64,000 nt of DNA from Oxyruncus cristatus (GCA_013399855.1 VXAY01004335.1:6184-70183), one strand, 5' to 3'. Shown: positions 1 to 13,402, counted from the stretch's first letter. The notes: generated by a model not told the origin, from the letters alone. Made by a program: numbers and translations.

Positions 1-3000
1 ATATATATATATAAATTTAGTATAGTCAGAATAGTGATAAAGGTTAATAGGGATCAAAATTTGTTTTTTTGTGAAAATGTTGATTCTCATTAGATCTTCC
101 ACAGTAAAAATACAAGGAGATATTTTCTTCTGACTATCTTGCATTTCAAAAAAACAAATTTCAGTATTATTCTAATACATTCTTATTTTCTACTTTAAGT
201 CTTGCACCACTGCTGAGCCTTGACATGGAAAAAAATAACAGCTTTGCAGTTCTAATTGAAAAAAAGACCAAGGAAGCTAGATCAGCTGAAAACGCGGTGA
301 CCTGTTCTTTTGGTGTGTTTGGCATTTTGTAGTGAACTTTTCACACGGGCTCAGAAAAAACAATGCTTAAATTTCCAATCCCAGATTGAATCTACAGCTC
401 TGGCAGTCAGAAAATCATCTGTGGACTTGTAAACCGTATGCATTTGATCCAGAAGTCACTGAGGGAGCACAAATATGGAACCCCACAATGTCATTCATTC
501 AGAGTTGCTTGATGGCTTGAAAGAAGAGAGCAAACAAATAAAAGTTAATTCAACCATATAAAGGTGGGTTTTCCAAGTGAAAACCAGCATCATCTTTGTG
601 TTGGTCCTTCAGCCATTTCCAACTTTATTATACTTTCAAGGATATTTTGTCCTCACTTGCATTAAAAGGAGATACCTTTACCTGGAATCAATATTTCATT
701 CTTTTTGTCAAGTAGTCTAATTCAACTTTATTTATAATATTTTAGGCCTATCAATACAATCTTTGAAAGGTAGCAGAACAGGAAATAAGGGGAGAAGATG
801 GGAGTAGAGTAACGAAAGAGAAAACATGCTAGGGAACAGCTTGCTTTGCTCTCATTATTGCTATCCTGTCAAAAAATGTGCAGAGCCCTCTGTCAGTGCA
901 TAGACCCTTTCTTCTTTGTTCTTTTTAATGATATTCTTAGAGAATACATCTAAGTTCCTTATGTGCATCCTTCACTGACTGTGAATCAGAAGGTATGTGA
1001 GGATCCATTCATTTACATCATAATTCTGATGTCAACCTTTCCTGTTACCACAGAAACACAGCGTATGACCACACTTTGTATTAAAAAGGAAATATATGAT
1101 ACTGCCAATGATGACAGCTCCCATGATTTAATCCTTGATTTTTGCCATAAAATCTGACCTTTACTTGATCTTACTGCTTTACTTGCACATTTGATTTTTA
1201 AGACTGCTGATAGCTTGGCTTCATTTACTTTCTCAGTCTGTTCTAATACAAATTTACAAGGGTTGGAGTTTCCCAAATGCATCAGTTCTCTGTGGCTTTT
1301 GTCTGTTAAATAGGATGTCACATTTTTTTCCTACCTAGAAAAACAGTGTCTCTAATGCCTCTAATGTGTATCATAAATTATCTTGTCTCTCATATCTGAA
1401 ATATAATCTCCCTGGAATATTTTCTTTATATGCCATTGTTCTTTTGTCTACCTGGTTAGCAGTTTCTACATGCCAGACAAAGCACACACAGACCAAGTCC
1501 ATTCTTAGCTGTCAGGGATGGTTATAGGTCACAGCCATCTGATATCTGTTTTGTATGATTTTTTATTTAAGTTCCCCTCATGCTGAGAAATCTGATAAGT
1601 GAGTTGTGTCTGCTGTTTTACCTGCATTCCAGCTTTTAGAGTTCAGGGAGTCTGAAATTTGCCAGTGAAGATTTGAACCCATATATCACCCAGTGTTTGA
1701 AGGTTAGCAACATAAATCTTTCAATAAAGGAACAAAGGTCTACCAGCATGTTTGCAGTCCCTTAGCTTTCAGTGATAAGGAAGCCATTTTCAAAATAGCA
1801 ATTAGGTCAAACAATGAAAACATATACTACAATTCTGTCCTTCATAAAATAGCACCAGCATAGCCCTGCATTTATACTCAGCAGAATGTTCTGATTAGTG
1901 TCTAAACTGTCTGCTTTGTCTCTAAACTTGTTCCCTATTTTGTTGGGCTTTTTTTTTTTTTTAATTATATTTTATTTTATCCAGGTTTTTCCTCTTTATG
2001 CTAATATCACCTTTTTTTTCCTTATTTTTTAATTTGATTTCAGACCTTTATCTTCCAGTATTTTTCATTATCTGATAAAAAGCACAGTCCATTAGAGACT
2101 ACTAGTTCTGGATACAAAAAAATATATTCTATAGAAAATTCTGTTGTTCTAGTTTAGGTATCAGGAGAAGACTGATGATGGTAATACAGAACTTTTCTAT
2201 TACCCCTTTCAGCTTCCAAATGCTCTGCAAACATGAACTTTTCAGAGATGGGAAAAGTGAAGAAGGGATAATAAATCAAGTGTTCAGGGCTAAAGAGAGG
2301 GATTATTGTTGAGCATGATGGAGTTTGTGTCACTGGACCAGTTTCCTGTTCTTTTGTTCGGATGAACCTTTTCTTTATGCCATCATCTTAGCTGAGATGT
2401 GGCTGGATTTCATAGACAGTTGCATTGCCTCCCACCAATGTGTTTCTACTTTGACTGCAATTTGGCCTAGGAGCTGAATTTTTTAAGCTGATTTGTGAAA
2501 AGAAAAAAAGGGACACCCCTCAGCCTTAGACACAATCAAATACTACTTATGTTTCTAGAAACTGAAGAAGTTTGAAGGGAACACACTCTGTAAGACACTG
2601 CTTCTTCTTAAGAATGCACCTCTTGTATCTCAGTCAGCAGGACCAAACTGTACTATGGCAATTTCATCCCTAACCCCAGACTTGTCATTGACACTCTAGG
2701 AACTGGGTTGAGACATTTTACTCAGATTTTCATCCTGCATAAAATGGCTGGATAATAATCATGAAGCAACCTTTTAAAGTACAATGATATAACTACTGTC
2801 ATTTTATGGTGACTTTCAGCCAAAAGGAAAATTCAGTCCATGTGGACTTCCCCAGATGTGTTGGGACTATCCTTATATCAATGCTCTTCCTCATGCTTGA
2901 TCTAAATGTCATCTAAATCTAAGTGATTATAAATGGAATCTTGGAGGGTGGACAAAAATAAAAAATAATCCACCTCACTTTCACAGTTAGAGAGACTAGC

Positions 3001-5901
3001 CCTCCCTTCTTAAATACAGAGAAGATTAGAAGACCTTTTATTTTTTTGGGGGGGGGGCTTGTTTGGGTTTTTTTTCAAAAATGGAAGAAAAAATGAAGCA
3101 ACTGATTTACTTGAATGCTGCAGTTTCAGCTTTGGCCACAGTAATGGGCAAGCTGAGCAACTCCATAAGATAATAAATAACAGGAGATAAAAATATGAAT
3201 AGTTGAAAAAAAATGAACTGGGAGATAGAAATAAATGTAGAATACGTGATTATGACAAGTGCCAGCAACATCCTGACTGCAAATAAATGAGCTAATTTGC
3301 ATGGCATTTTTAGTTATGAATTCAAGACAAACTCAGCTATACTAGGAGTGCAGCTCAATGTTTCCTACACTTCCTGTGGGATATGGAACACAACAATAGT
3401 TAATTGTGCCTGTATGGAAAACAAGGGACAGTGGGATATACAGATTTTGGTGGAGATTTCTGAAGGCTTAATATCTAAAGTTTGGAGTTCAGCACCCAGC
3501 TTCCAGTGATGCTCAGTAAGGGATTTAATCAACTCAAAGTAAGAATTTAACAACATTGAAATAGCAGAAGTAAATCCAAGGTAGCTACAGAAGCTTAGCA
3601 GATACACAGCACTGGACTACAAGAGAATTATGCCCTTCTGGAGAGGCTGTTGGAAGCCTCTGAGGCACAGCAAATGGCATTGGATACCTGTGTACTTGGG
3701 CACTTGAATGTTTGCTTTTGTCCATGCCCATTAACTTCTGGTAGCTTCACATGGACACACCATAACAACTGTAGAAGTGATCTGACAAAGTGTATTTAAA
3801 ATATGTGTAGCTTTTCAGGCAGGAGCTTCATACTGGCATATAACTGTAATAAATACTAGAGAATTAGTACCTCAGAGTAACTTCACAAATAAGTAAAGGA
3901 CTACGGAAAGATGTTAAAAGTTGAACAAAAAGAACCAAGCTTATCAGAACACTTTTAAATACCCCTAATTGTAAAGCCCTAGCTTGGAAGCATAAGGGAA
4001 GCTGTAAAGACTTCCAAATACAACAGTTGAAAAGAATCTATATCTTCATAATCTGATACCTGAAGTGGTTATGGATGGAAGCACAATGTACGAGCCTTCA
4101 GAAGCTAAAGCTGCCTCCTTTTCTGATAGTATTTACTCCATTTTTTAGTCCTATGAGGTCACAGGACACTAAACCTTAAACTGTGGCAGCCTGCTACTCA
4201 TATGTGTGTTTGAAATTACACCAGCCTGGGAACACAGCCAGGACTGCCAGGTGTATATTGCTTCAGGAGAGACTGAGGATCTAGAATAAGATGCTTTTAT
4301 TCTCCTAATTTTGATTTCCTGGGATTTAGGCAGGTATCCCAAGAGAAAGAGCTGAATTCGCTTGGGATATGTTTTCTAGGAGGAGAGAAACACTCACAAG
4401 AATGTGGGGAAATTTCTGCCAAGGTAATCTGCCAAAGATTCTCTGCTAAATCTGTCAACCTAGGCATACCTTTTAAGTAAGCCAGCATGGTTTGGAAGGC
4501 ATGTAAAGAATCTAAGTGAGCATATAAGCAGCTAATTTGAAGTGCACAGATGCACTTTCCCTTGGGAATTATCTCAGCTCCTGAAATTTTATTCCAGTAA
4601 TTACCAAGGCAAATCACAAAGATTTCCATTTACTAATCTGGGGCTTCCTGAAATCCTCTAATTAAACCCCAGCAAGACGGTTTCAATAGAGCAAGGATTT
4701 GCTTTTTTGTCATGCTCTTTTCAGTGCTCCCTTTCCCTCCACCACAGCCGTGTGGTCAGATGAACACATTTGGTAATAAGGCACAGGACAAAATGATCTG
4801 CCCTGCAATAGTAAGATGCTACCAGTTTTCTCCTTCACTGTTCTGTATCAAAGTCAAAAACTGTCTTTACAATATGGCAAAGTAATATGGAATCAAAATT
4901 TTATAATATTCACACAGGACATCTCGACACTGAAAATTTAAATTTTTAAGATTTTTTTTTTTATTATACTAAATGTAATTTAGATTCAAACTCAAGATGT
5001 CAAAGCTTTTAAACTTTGCTTTCTGCATTCCTCAGCTGGAATCTTTCCCAAAGCTTGTCTGTCCATTGCACAGACAGGTGACTAAGGCAGGCTGCTCTCT
5101 ACATTCCTTTTGTGGTGACAAAATTCAGAAAACTCTTTGTCCTTGGGAGAGATTTTCTCCCTACAACCTCACTGACCATTTCCAGACATTTACTGAAATT
5201 AGACACCTGGAATGCAACTACACCAGGCAGCAGCTGAGACCAATATGTAAGAAGCAGTACAGAATGAGTTTTAAACCAGACTCTTCTGTATACTACTTAA
5301 CTGCACTCTGCTCAAACTACAGCCTAAACATAATCATTGAAATAGTGCCATAATCAGTCTGCTCATCTTCTCACCAGGAAAAATGAAAGCATGGCACCAT
5401 AAGGATATATGAACCCTAAGCATAAAGGAGGGATGGTTGCACAGCTAGGTGTGCATTATTCTCTGCTGTATGCCTGTCCCAAGGGAGCTGGAAGGGAGGT
5501 AGGCTGGAAGCCACCTTAACTCCTTATGGTTGCTCTGTGCTTACCAAGCACTTAAGCAAAGGGCAAAAGAATAGTGGAGCAAATGAACCACATGAAAGCT
5601 TCTACATTAGAAGCGAGTGAAAAAGAGAAAAAATTAGTTTGGAGTAGAGCTAATTAGACATGATTGGCAATATAAACTTCAACATTGAATGAGCAAGGCT
5701 TTCAGAAATCAAGTTAATATGCAGAGTGCTGAACACTGATCAGAGGTCATTGTAGAAACAATAGATTTTAGCTGGTAGTTCTTGATCCTGAGGTCTTTGA
5801 ATTGCTTCTAAATATCTGCAGAACAACTTTATTAGAAACACAGTGATCATCCAGTTAACCAGGACCTACACATCTACTAGAAAGATTTTAGGGCTCCGGA
5901 G
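1..5901. other. AT-rich DNA, no gene recognised
   Basis: The stretch opens with a short AT dinucleotide run and is AT-rich throughout. Several open frames of 60-118 codons occur (for example 4297-4629 on the minus strand and 4997-5353 on the plus strand), but none resembles a known family, none has convincing splice sites, and such lengths are expected by chance here. A short T/G-rich tract with nine consecutive G lies at about 3038-3076. I see no transposon that I can name. Confidence 0.6.

Positions 5902-5953
<52 letters not shown>
5902..5953 (+). repeat. Uninterrupted A(52) homopolymer
   Basis: Fifty-two consecutive A residues follow the bases GGCTCCGGAG and are followed by GCCAGAAAATG. 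A run this long could be the tail of a retroposed transcript or replication slippage. Immediately upstream I see neither an AATAAA signal nor a recognisable coding sequence, and no obvious target-site duplication. Bird CR1 elements do not end in poly(A), so CR1 does not explain it. The exact length is likely to be unreliable in an assembly. Confidence 0.95.
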
Positions 5954-5954
<1 letters not shown>

Positions 5955-8900
5955 CCAGAAAATGAAAGCCACTAACATCCAAAGATCAAGACGTATTGCC
6001 ATCCTTGCTGTATTAGGTAATGGGAATATAATAATGGTGCATATTGAAGACAGTGATATGAAGGGATTTTAAAACAAGATAAACTTACTTGCCCTTTGTC
6101 ATTAGACAAGAATAAAGAGACAGTGGATGAAACTGAAAAGAAATAAATTCAAACTGATAAAACGGAGTATCTTTGCATATATCAATGCATAATTATATTG
6201 GTCAAACCCACTACCATAAGATTTCACTGAGACATAGAGTTCAGAAAGAAAAACAGTCATATTATATGGATAATGAGAACATCTTTAGATAAGATGAAAA
6301 AAAAAAAAAGAGTAATGCTTTGTGACATAAATCAAGCACTAGCTTAATGTGGAAGGCATTTCTATGCCAGGACCTGGCATAGAAAAGGTAATGCTGACCC
6401 GCACAGAGATTATTAGTATCCTTTATGAGACTGAACCATTGTCCTAAGCTTTTGATGTATTTTGTCAAACCTTCTAGGTTCATAACCTTCAGATCTACAA
6501 AACAGGGAGTGTAAGAGGCTCAGCAGACATTAGAAAGCAGAAAATATTTGGGCATAGAGTAAGAAGAAATTTGACAGTGAGAGGAACAGGGAAAGCCCAA
6601 GCTTGATTGGCCTCATTCTTTCTGCAGTAGCAAGAGACTGCAAAAGGCTGTGAATTTTAGCACAGCTGAAGTTTAGCTACTTCAGCCTTCTGTTTCTGCC
6701 TCAGTGGATTCTGCTTCCATCAGCATCAACGGGATTGGAATATGACCTCAGGGCAAGCATTTAGCATAGATTTAAAATCTACAGTTTTATTTAAGCAACT
6801 TCTCTGGGGGTATTGACTAGAAAATCTTTGAAAAAGCATCCTTCCCTGTATATTTTTAAATGTCAGCTTTTCTTATATCACATGGTGGTACTTCCCTGTT
6901 TAGGAAATGATTATTCTAGTTCTGACTTGCAGGATGATGAATCACTGGGTGACACACCACTGCGCTTTTAAGACTGTTATGTTTGCATCAGGGGATGGTT
7001 GAGTTGATCTGTAGAAGAGAAAGCCTGGCCAGAACTTTCACTCAGAAATAGATCTGAGGCTAAACAATAGTTGGTAGGTTTTCGTTATTTCTAATTTTTT
7101 CTATATTGGGATTCTAACTGCAGCCTAAAATGGGGGTTACTATACTTACGGATTAAGGTTATATTTAAGCACTTGACTTCTGCAATGACCAGCCATGCAA
7201 TCTTGGGAGCCTGTGAACAGGGTTTAAGAAGATCTCAGACATGTGCTTGCAACAGCAGGAGGCAAGCAGACAAACAGTGCTGGGTTCAGTCAGGAATGTC
7301 TAACTTTGCAATCTTCAAGGGCTGGTGCTAAAGCTGCAACTCTTATCTGTGTGAAGAAGGTAGAATAATTTGCTGCATGGAGAAAAGGAAGGAAATCCAT
7401 GTCTGGAGGGAGAAGTAGCACCAGCAGAACATCTGGTGCATGAACAAAGAGCAGAAAGAAGGTGTTTAGGTAAATACTGGAAGAAATGGAATTAGGATGT
7501 TCCCTTTTCTATCTTTAGGGACTGAAGAACCCAGAGAAAACAACAGTCTTTTGAGCTCTCAGCCCCATTTTGACAACTACATACACGGAAAGTGAGCCAT
7601 CCAAAAATTCAATTTGCTATGATTCATTCCTCTCTAATTTTAATATATGACGAGGTATCACAGTGTTCTTGATAATATGCAGTGTGAGAATGAGATGCCC
7701 AGCCTAGAATGCTTGGGCAGGTGGGTTGGAGAGATCTTTTTTAAATAAGTTATGTTCAAAATAGGCTCAAGAAAATAAGACATTTCAATACATTCTTAAA
7801 AACTCGTTTTCCCAGGGGAGGAAAATATATGTATACATACAAATAATGGACCCACCCAGTGTCAAGGTCTTAAGCTCCAGTTTGGCAAGCTATCCAATTG
7901 CCTCGTATTTCAAAAATTTTAGTCATACAGAAGTCAATGAGTATTTGGTTTACTTGTATACTTTAAATTAGACATAAAGCTGCAGAATTAGCAGCAGAAT
8001 GTTTATTTTTTATTAACTGGCACTAATAACCATGTTTTAGATCATTGGCCTCCCCACCCACCACAAGTGTTTGTACCTCTTTCATGAGCAAAGCGAGTAA
8101 CTTTAGGACATTTGTAGCTATCCCAAATCTCAGAATTAGAAGCTAGAAGGGCAATAGGTTTTTGACCCCTCACCCGAGTTTCTCTTTCTAATACAACCCC
8201 TCCTTCAAATTCAAGCCTAACCGGATTGCACACATATCAGTGAGTTCACAACAAGAGTGGAATACTGTGCTTCATACAGAATGGTTGCCCTTTCAGGTGT
8301 TACCTCCTTTCAGAGCTGTGCTTGCTTCTTCTACTGACCACACTTTGATCAGGTAAAAAATGAAGTCTTCTAATAGCTATTTTTCCCCACTTGGGTAAAT
8401 TTCCTCAGTCTTATGTCTATTCAACTGTACACAATATTCTTATATAATACTACACATGCAATTAGAATACCTTGTGAGGTAGGAAACCTGAATTTCTTTC
8501 TTCTTCTGTTATTTCAAATGTAAACAGATTTTTTTAGTATTTTCTGGTTGTGTTGTATTGGAAACCAGTCTTGATTTAGTATGAGTGCCTGTGTACGTAT
8601 ATCTTTGAGTAAATATATATGTGCATAGAAGTTTGCATATATGCATGTGTAGAATTACTTCTTAGAACAGCTACCTGTTTGATCAACCATGTTTCCCCTA
8701 TTTTTCTCTTTATCTCTCTGAGCCATCAGTGACACATCAGGATATGACTAACAAGCTCCACACAGGGAAGGAGTATTTCATCTGCAGAGTTATTTATCAA
8801 AGAATTCTGTTTCTTTTAAACTGGTCACTGCAACCACAAAACAGCATTAGGCAGCATATATGATTAAACTGGTTTTGTTGGTAGCATATATTTATCTGGC

Positions 8901-10047
8901 TTTTTTTTTTTTCTTTTTTTTCCTAAGAGATTTGAGAGCAGCTCTTTTTCTTGACTTTAGTCAAAATGTAATCACTCTCTATTTCTATCCAAATGTGCCT
9001 GTATTGTTCTTAGAGTACTTTTCACTGATAAAGAGCTTAGCAGGTTTTTTCTGTGCTTATCTTGTGATATGAAGAACCTGTTATTGTTCAATACTGAATA
9101 ATGGAGATAATACCCAATTTCCAAACTTTCAAGTGGAGCTTTGTCTTGCACTCATTGAATAGAGTAAGATATATGTGACAATTGGTATTTCACATACCTT
9201 TATCTTACAATTTTGCCACCCAATTGTAAAGTTACACATAATATTGATGGAGAGCTGTGAGGAAGGAAGGGAGAATACTGAATTTAAAAACAAACAAACA
9301 AAACACTCCCACAAAAATCAAGTCTTTTCTGATTGCCTTGCCTACAACTTCCCAATAAGTATGAATGAGTAATCAGACACTTCCATTTCAGAGAAAACAA
9401 CATACCCAGCATTTGTCTGTGTTCTTTTTAAGCCATCAGTGATCTTAAAAATGAATAAAAAATCATTATCTGACAGCTGAAGTAATGAAGATTGGAATTT
9501 AGCAGGGTCGGATGCAATCCTGCATAACTTCATGTGTTCGTGGTAGGTATGACTGGTCGGTGTAGGAATTTCTACTCCTTTGACATCCCCCTGAAGGGGA
9601 GGTAGCAAAACAATCTTAGTCAGAGATCAGGATGTTGCTTTTGAAAAAAAGGGTAGCAGGTGACTTCCTGCTAAAAGCTGACTTCCTTTCCTACAGAAGA
9701 ATAATTGACTTCAAGGTGTCTCACTGAAGTATGGTGGCGTATAAGTACTCATGAGGCACTGCAGCTTGTTTGCCACCTGAGTGCACAGCCTGGCCCCCAG
9801 TGATTATTATTATTATTAAGCCTGTGAAAGGCAAAGTCTCTCATTCTGAAGAGCATGGGACGGGAAGGACAATGTGGTCTCAGCAGAGAGCTTGGTACCC
9901 TTTGCTGAGGATGGGCATGGGGAAGTGTCTTGGGGTACAGATGATGACGATACAGACCTTGACACCTCTGCCAGTTTTCCTAAGTTCTGTTGGTTGGTGA
10001 CTGAATTTAACAAACTGTTTGGTGTCCTATGTGAAATTTTGGCATTT
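5954..10047. other. AT-rich DNA, no gene recognised
   Basis: No gene or named repeat is recognised. There is a short GATTATTATT-type trinucleotide run at about 9802-9820. A 64-codon minus-strand frame at 8042-8233 has somewhat protein-like composition but starts at GTG and matches nothing I know. The 9540-10050 part is less AT-rich and lies directly against the LTR that follows, but I could not recognise retroviral coding motifs in it. Confidence 0.55.
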
Positions 10048-10282
10048 AGACTTGTGGCAGAATAGACCCACCCTAATAAGACCTAAAATCCAGTCAAGCC
10101 ATCATGCAAGCTATCATGCAAGATCAACTGCTGAAGCCAGAGTGTTGTCTTGGTGTTAATTACACCAAAACCATCCTGGTTCACCGGGCTTTGATTACAC
10201 ACCCTGATTTTCAAAGTCTGATTTGACAGATAAGGTGGTAGCTGGCCTGTAAATGCGTGACTAGCAGTCAGCCACTTTATAC

Positions 10283-10290
10283 TATAAAAG
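10283..10290 (+). promoter_or_regulatory. LTR TATA box
   Basis: TATAAAAG lies 231 bp into the solo LTR, in the position expected for the U3 core promoter. Transcription would start roughly 25-30 bp downstream. Whether it is still active cannot be judged from sequence. Confidence 0.6.
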
Positions 10291-10573
10291 TCCAGTCCCC
10301 TCTCATGCAGTCAGGTTCTTCTGACATAATCTTTAGTGGGGTGTATGTGTGGAGACTCCTCCCTTGGGCTGAGGGTGCCCCTAAGGATACTCCTCAAGGT
10401 TCAGAGAAAGAGATCTTCCCACAAGCATTGGTATGGGTGAGTTACATCAAATCTCTACTTTTCTTTTTGCTAGTTTTATTATAACTGCTTCAATAATTGT
10501 TTTGTTACAGAACACTATACTACTTTATGCTATATTATATTCTCTGAGTAGATTTTTAGTGTTAGTACTGTGT

Positions 10574-10579
10574 AATAAA
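10574..10579 (+). terminator. LTR polyadenylation signal AATAAA
   Basis: AATAAA lies about 290 bp after the TATA box, with a second copy at 10630-10635 and T-rich sequence around it. This is consistent with the end of the R region of the solo LTR. Either of the two signals could have been the functional one. Confidence 0.5.
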
Positions 10580-10978
10580 TAATTCTGATTAAGATCTTTT
10601 GTCTGTTCACCTGTTTGTTAATCTGTCATAATAAATAATTCATTTATATAAATATATCTCTTTTGTCATCATTAAAACCTACGGGACAAAGTGCTTTAAT
10701 TGTACCTCTATAATTCCTTTAAGTTTAAACTATTAACACAGTCCAAGGCTAAAATAGGATTCACCTGCACCTAAACCCTTCTCTGAGAAGGAGTTTAGAA
10801 AGCAAGGGAGTCCTTTCTGTACCTCAAGACTCACCAGGAAGGCTTTGCTTTTTAATAACTTTTTCTAAGCCTTCCACTCCCATCCGTGACAAGACTCCAC
10901 CCAGCTTTTGTACAGGCACAAAAATCACTCCCGTATGTGTCCATGTTGGTAATCACAGCAGGGAGGCTAAAGATTATA

Positions 10979-11566
10979 ACACAGAATCACAGAATGGCTG
11001 AGGTTGGAAAGAACCTCTGGAGGTTATTTGGTCCAAAATATCAGGGCCACCTGGAGCCAGTTGCCCAGGACTGTGTCCAAACAGCTTTTGAGTATCTCCA
11101 AGTATGAAGATTCCACAACCTTTATGTGCAACCTGTTCCAGTTCTTGGTCACGCCTACAGTAAAAAAGTGTTGCTATTGAGATGGACCCTCCTGCATTTC
11201 AGGTTGTGCCCACTGCCTCTGGTGCTGTCACCAGGTATCACTGAAAGTAGACTGGGTCTGTCCTCTTTGTACCCTCCCTTCAGGTATTTATAGACATTGA
11301 TACAATGCCTCCAAGCCTTCCCTTTTCCAAGCTGAACAGTCCCAGATCTCTGAGTTTTTCCTCAGAGTTAAGATGCTGCAGTCCCTTTATCTTCTTTGTA
11401 GCTTCTTATTGGATTCCTTCAAGTATGTCCGTGCCTTTCTTGTGCTGAGCAGCCCAAAACTGAGCACAGTAGTGTAAATGTGGCATCACCAGTGCTGAGC
11501 AGAGGGGAATGATCCTTTCCTTGACTTCTTAACACCACTCCTCCTAATAAAGCCCAGGATAGCAGC
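10979..11566 (-). mobile_element. CR1 LINE fragment, antisense, 5'-truncated
   Basis: Read on the minus strand, this contains the end of the CR1 second ORF, including a decayed SALV.PHL..C.QFW block near 11480-11430, followed by the 3' untranslated region with the block 'GGAACAGGTTGC'. It finishes with the CR1 terminal octamer-type repeat, seen on the plus strand as CACAGAATCACAGAATGG at 10981-10998. CR1 is the dominant bird LINE and is normally 5'-truncated. The coding part is interrupted by stops and shifts, so it is inactive. It lies 150 bp after the solo LTR. Confidence 0.9.
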
Positions 11567-12559
11567 ACATATGACCATGAAGATTTGTTCTGGCCTCTCA
11601 CTCACAACCCTGATCTTTTCTGATCAAGGATGCTGGAAATCTTGCATGCTGAAGCCTGGACTGCTGTTGTGTGTTAGTTACACAGCCATTCTGCTGATAA
11701 ACACAGAGAGTCAGTCTTTAGGCTTGTCAGCCCAATATCTGCTCAAATCTAAGCTCTCTTTCTCTTCCTTTTCAATAGACAGGCAGAGCCTTGGCAATGA
11801 CCGTTCACACAAACTCAGTCTTGACATCCTCTCCCCCACTGGGCCTGCACAGAGGAGACAGTAGAAATGGTGCCAAAAATAAATCTGGCACAGCAGATAA
11901 AAACAGCTGCTATTGTCCAAATGGTATTAGAGTAATTTTCATTCCTGCTATAATACCCTGTAGTCTAGGGTACTTATATGTTTAAACCCTGAAGTTTTTA
12001 CCACAGAAAACAACAGCCCAGTGTAGAAAAGCTGCAAAAGGAATTTTCTGTGTTTCTATTTCTCTGTTTCAGTAGATATTTGATTAATTAGGTTGAATGA
12101 GTTGTTTGGACATATCTAATCTGTAAAGAGTCTAGAATCAGAAGTATTTTTTAACTGTAATTATACCTATTCTGCTAGCACTAGCACATATTCCATTTGG
12201 CTTCCTGCTATAATCTCTTGGTTTAGTGTTTATCTATTCCTCTGTGTATCTTTCACATCTACACACAAAGCTGGCTGACTCAGCTAACACACCACTCAAA
12301 AATGACAGAGTTCTGTGAAATGATGAAAGTGCAAAATAATTTCAGTCTGATCTGTAGCTCACCTCTAAACACAGAAACCATGCCTGATGAATTTTTCTCT
12401 CCCAGTGTAACCCCTCGTAAATTAAACATCAGCAAATCCTTGCTCATTGCAATAAACTTGCTATATATTCACGTGAACCTTAGGCTTTCATCCAGTCTCA
12501 CATCAAGGAGTATGGATTAGATATTATGAAGAGCCCACGACCTAATATATAACAAAAGT
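11567..12559. other. No gene recognised
   Basis: This is unique-looking sequence between the CR1 and the A-rich tract. Short overlapping frames at 11571-11985 on both strands do not resemble known proteins. Nothing further can be supported. Confidence 0.5.
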
Positions 12560-12599
12560 TAAAAAAAAAAAGAAAAAAAAAAACAAACCAAAAAAAAAT
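12560..12599 (+). repeat. A-rich low-complexity tract
   Basis: A runs broken by single G and C residues lie 45 bp before the next LTR. The tract has no attributable element. Confidence 0.85.
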
Positions 12600-12643
12600 C
12601 TAATTTTACTGGCTACTCAACACAGGATATAGCATAAACCTAA

Positions 12644-13220
12644 TGTCCTGGTTTCAGCTGGAATAGAGTTAATTTTCTTCTTAGTAGCTGATACGGGGCT
12701 GTGCTTTGAATTAATAATGAGAATAATGTTGACAACCTGTTGTTTTGGTTGTTGCTCAGTAGTGCTTACTCTCTGCATCAAGGACTTTTCAGTGTCCTAT
12801 GCTCTGCTGGCAAGCAGGTGAACAAAAGCTGTGAGGGAGCATCAGCATCACCATGATGGCAGACCTGAACTGTCCAAAGAGATATTCCATACCACAGGAC
12901 ATCATGATCAGTTTATAAACTAGGGGGAGCTGGCTGGGAGGTGCCAGGCTGGGCATCTATCAGTAGATGGTGAGCAATTGTACTTTTCATCACATGTGTT
13001 TCTTGGGTTTTATCTCTTTCTGTCTCTCCCTTTTATTACAACAATAACAACAACAACAACAATAATATTATTTTACTTTTATCAATTATTAAGTTATCTC
13101 AATCCATGAGGTTTAGTTTTTTTTCTTTTCCCTGATTCTCCTCCCTATCCCATTGTGGGACAGTGGAGTGAGCGAGCAGCTGCAGGGTACTTAGTTGCAG
13201 GTTGAGATTAAATTGCAACA
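12644..13220 (+). mobile_element. Solo LTR, same family as the one at 55177
   Basis: The 577-bp segment begins TGTCCTGGTTTCAGCTGG and ends TTGCAACA. The flanks CCTAA (12639-12643) and CCTAT (13221-13225) agree at four of five positions and look like a decayed 5-bp target duplication. Inside are a TATAAA (12914-12919), a CAA/CAACAATAA simple repeat near 13040-13075 and, near the 3' end, the block GTGAGCGAGCAGCTGC. Both the opening and the closing blocks recur in the 55177-55758 LTR. No proviral interior is adjacent, so this is a solo LTR. The family is common in birds; its exact ERV class is uncertain. Confidence 0.8.
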
Positions 13221-13344
13221 CCTATCTGTCTGTGTAATCAGGGTGCAAGGTTGTGTAATCCCCAGTGGGTGAGAAAACAAAAATTACACCTTTTCTTCAA
13301 ATCTTTTTCTTCCTTTAGAAAAGAAAGTATGGTTTCTTAAAAGT

Positions 13345-13402
13345 TAGACTCTACGATCCTTGTGGGTCCCTTCCAACTCAGAATATTCTGTGGTTCTGTG
13401 AT
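13345..13402 (+). mobile_element. CR1-type 3' tail (CR1 or SINE remnant)
   Basis: A short sense-strand tail ends in TTCTGTGGTTCTGTGATC, the CR1 terminal repeat type. Twenty-eight bases (13365-13392) are identical to 27444-27471, the tail of the tRNA-headed SINE at 27.3 kb. It may therefore be a truncated copy of that SINE or of the CR1 that mobilised it. No convincing tRNA head is visible upstream. Confidence 0.7.

Larger units (their letters stand above)
10053..10826 (+). mobile_element. Solo LTR of an endogenous retrovirus, ERVL-like
   Basis: The 774-bp segment begins TGTGGCAG and ends CCTCA, so it has TG...CA ends. It is flanked by a perfect 5-bp direct repeat, AGACT, at 10048-10052 and 10827-10831; a 5-bp duplication is typical of the ERVL class. 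Inside, a TATA box (TATAAAAG at 10283-10290) precedes two AATAAA signals (10574-10579 and 10630-10635), giving the U3-R-U5 order of an LTR in plus orientation. No primer-binding site, gag, pol or second LTR is visible next to it. It therefore looks like a solo LTR left by recombination between the two LTRs of a provirus. The ERVL assignment is an inference from the duplication length and general resemblance to avian LTRs. Confidence 0.75.

Noticed and set aside
8042..8233. Protein-like minus-strand frame of 64 codons
   Set aside because: It begins at GTG, has no splice context and matches no known domain.
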